A stretch of 64,000 bases of DNA from NCBI GenBank assembly GCA_963814055.1, contig CAWFBJ010000030.1, positions 124,001 through 188,000 on the forward strand, given 5' to 3'. Positions 63,222-64,000 of the stretch are shown piece by piece; position 1 is the first letter of the stretch, and every line of letters starts with the position of its first letter. Position numbers and translations under genes: made by a program. The notes under the pieces are model-generated. The model saw nothing but the letters and a program-made list of their open reading frames with translations. It did no database searches and was not told the DNA's origin. The DNA comes from AWTP1-13 sp963814055. Lineage in GTDB: Bacteria > Pseudomonadota > Alphaproteobacteria > Rhizobiales > Hyphomicrobiaceae.

Positions 63222-63241
63222 GTGCGAACAATCCTCTACGT

Positions 63242-63361
63242 GTTCCCTCTCCCCATACTTCATGGGGAGAGGGTTAGGGTGAGGGGCGGAAACTTGCTCT
63301 AACGTCGGCATGTGAGGCTGCCCCTCACCCCGGCCCTCTCCCCGTAAGAACGGGGAGAGGG
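63242..63361. repeat. G-rich repeat pair (CCCTCTCCCC...GGGGAGAGGG)
   Basis: CCCTCTCCCCATACTTCATG followed by GGGAGAGGG at 63245-63273 and CCCTCTCCCCGTAAGAACGG followed by GGAGAGGG at 63334-63361 are hairpins. The flanks GGGTGAGGGG and CCCCTCACCC are inverted, so the whole is a large palindrome between two genes of one operon. Confidence 0.8.
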
Positions 63362-63369
63362 AGCAGCAT

Positions 63370-64000
63370 CTAAATCTTCTGGTTCGTATAGCGCTTCAAT
63401 TCCGCCCGCGCGACTTGGCGGCGGTGGACGGCGTCGGGGCCATCCGCCAGTCTCAGCGTGCGCAGGTGCGTCCACATATGCGCCAGCGGCGTGTCCTGGG
63501 TGATGCCCATGGCGCCGTGCATCTGCACCGCCTCGTCGGTGATCTCGAGCGCGATGCGCGGCGCGATCACCTTGATCTGCGAGATCCAGGGCGAGGCGTC
63601 GCGCTGGCCGACCGTGTCCATCATATAGGCGGCCTTCAGGCACAGCAGGCGCGCCATCTCGATCTTCATGCGGCTCTCGGCGATGATGTCATAGTTGGCG
63701 CCGAGCTGCGCCAGCGGCTTGCCGAACGCCTCGCGTGACAGCGAGCGCTTGCACAGCAGTTCCAGCGCGCGCTCAGACTGGCCGATGGCGCGCATGCAGT
63801 GATGGATGCGCCCTGGCCCGAGCCGGCCTTGCGACACCTCGAAGCCGCGGCCGCGGCCGAGAATCAGGTTCTCCTTCGGCACGCGCACGTCGGTGAAGCG
63901 GATGTGCATGTGGCCGTGCGGGGCGTCGTCGTCGCCATAGACTTGCATGGGACGTAGGATCTCCACGCCCTTGGTGCCGGCGGGAACGAAGATCTGCGAA
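63370..64000 (-). CDS. acyl-CoA dehydrogenase, C-terminal part (cut by the right edge)
   Basis: About 210 codons of an acyl-CoA dehydrogenase; the N-terminus is beyond the window. Visible blocks are RFTDVRVPKENLILGRGRGF at the end of the beta domain, GRLGPGRIHHCMRAIGQSER, SREAFGKPLAQLGANYDIIA and ITDEAVQMHGAMGITQDTPL, with ALEITDEAVQ as the C-terminal FAD-site helix. The HHCMRAIGQSERALELLCKR block is the ACAD11-like branch. It lies upstream of the phosphotransferase gene on the same strand, with a repeat between them, and the two probably act in one pathway. Confidence 0.92.
   Translation of the reverse strand, partial: SQIFVPAGTKGVEILRPMQVYGDDDAPHGHMHIRFTDVRVPKENLILGRGRGFEVSQGRLGPGRIHHCMRAIGQSERALELLCKRSLSREAFGKPLAQLGANYDIIAESRMKIEMARLLCLKAAYMMDTVGQRDASPWISQIKVIAPRIALEITDEAVQMHGAMGITQDTPLAHMWTHLRTLRLADGPDAVHRRQVARAELKRYTNQKI

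Overview
The window looks like chromosomal DNA of a GC-rich alphaproteobacterium of the order Hyphomicrobiales (Bradyrhizobium/Xanthobacteraceae-like). This is inferred from gene families that are expanded there: branched-chain (Liv-type) ABC transporters, Bug/TctC receptors with TctAB, form II CoxSLM-like molybdenum hydroxylases, PRC-barrel, DUF2277 and Tim44-like proteins, small Gly/Tyr-rich secreted proteins, and dispersed palindromic repeats. No species call is possible from the sequence alone.

Region A (1-13 kb) has a low gene density. Its intact genes are mostly small exported proteins and cell-wall enzymes: an SLT lytic transglycosylase, an L,D-transpeptidase, an RlpA-like protein and an M15-type peptidase. 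Between them lie fragments of decayed genes: two PRC-barrel genes, a DUF937 gene, a type III polyketide synthase N-terminus, a scrambled metallopeptidase-like gene and a histidine kinase piece. One full-length GMC oxidoreductase stands alone. The region closes at 13.05 kb with a 3'-only fragment of tRNA-Pro(CGG), the usual footprint of integration into a tRNA gene.

Region B (13.3-31.4 kb) holds uptake and oxidation genes. In order they are a cNMP-binding membrane protein, an AraC regulator, a CoxS-CoxL-CoxM-type molybdenum hydroxylase operon, a family 5 solute-binding protein, and two Liv-type ABC systems. The first Liv system (21.5-26.3 kb, + strand, LivG-LivF-SBP-LivH-LivM) carries about 16 single-base frameshifts in 4 kb. 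The second (26.4-30.4 kb, - strand) is intact, has a natural LivH-LivM fusion and lacks LivF.

Region C (30.6-48.3 kb) starts with a divergent LysR/MFS pair that has a perfect dyad over the lysR start codon. Small proteins follow (DUF2277, DUF2171-like, Tim44-like, PilZ). Then come lipid and carboxylate metabolism genes: alpha/beta hydrolase plus acyl-CoA dehydrogenase, an exported MBL hydrolase, an enol-lactonase-like hydrolase, DoxX and DUF169. A tight four-gene operon encodes an MmgE/PrpD protein, an acyl-CoA synthetase, an octopine-dehydrogenase-family enzyme and a 3-hydroxyacyl-CoA dehydrogenase. A diacylglycerol kinase family protein ends the region.

Region D (48.4-64 kb) contains a tripartite tricarboxylate transporter operon with two receptors and an aromatic-ring FAD monooxygenase. 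DUF72, Gfo/Idh/MocA, AEC-transporter, YddA/SbmA-type ABC and GIY-YIG genes follow. A phosphotransferase/acyl-CoA dehydrogenase pair runs off the right edge. From 35 kb rightward the intergenic spaces are filled with bipartite palindromic repeats, and a 180-bp direct repeat flanks the ABC transporter gene. Overall, 13-64 kb reads as a catabolic accessory region for uptake and CoA- or oxygenase-based breakdown of organic acids and aromatics. No CRISPR array, integrase or transposase gene was seen.
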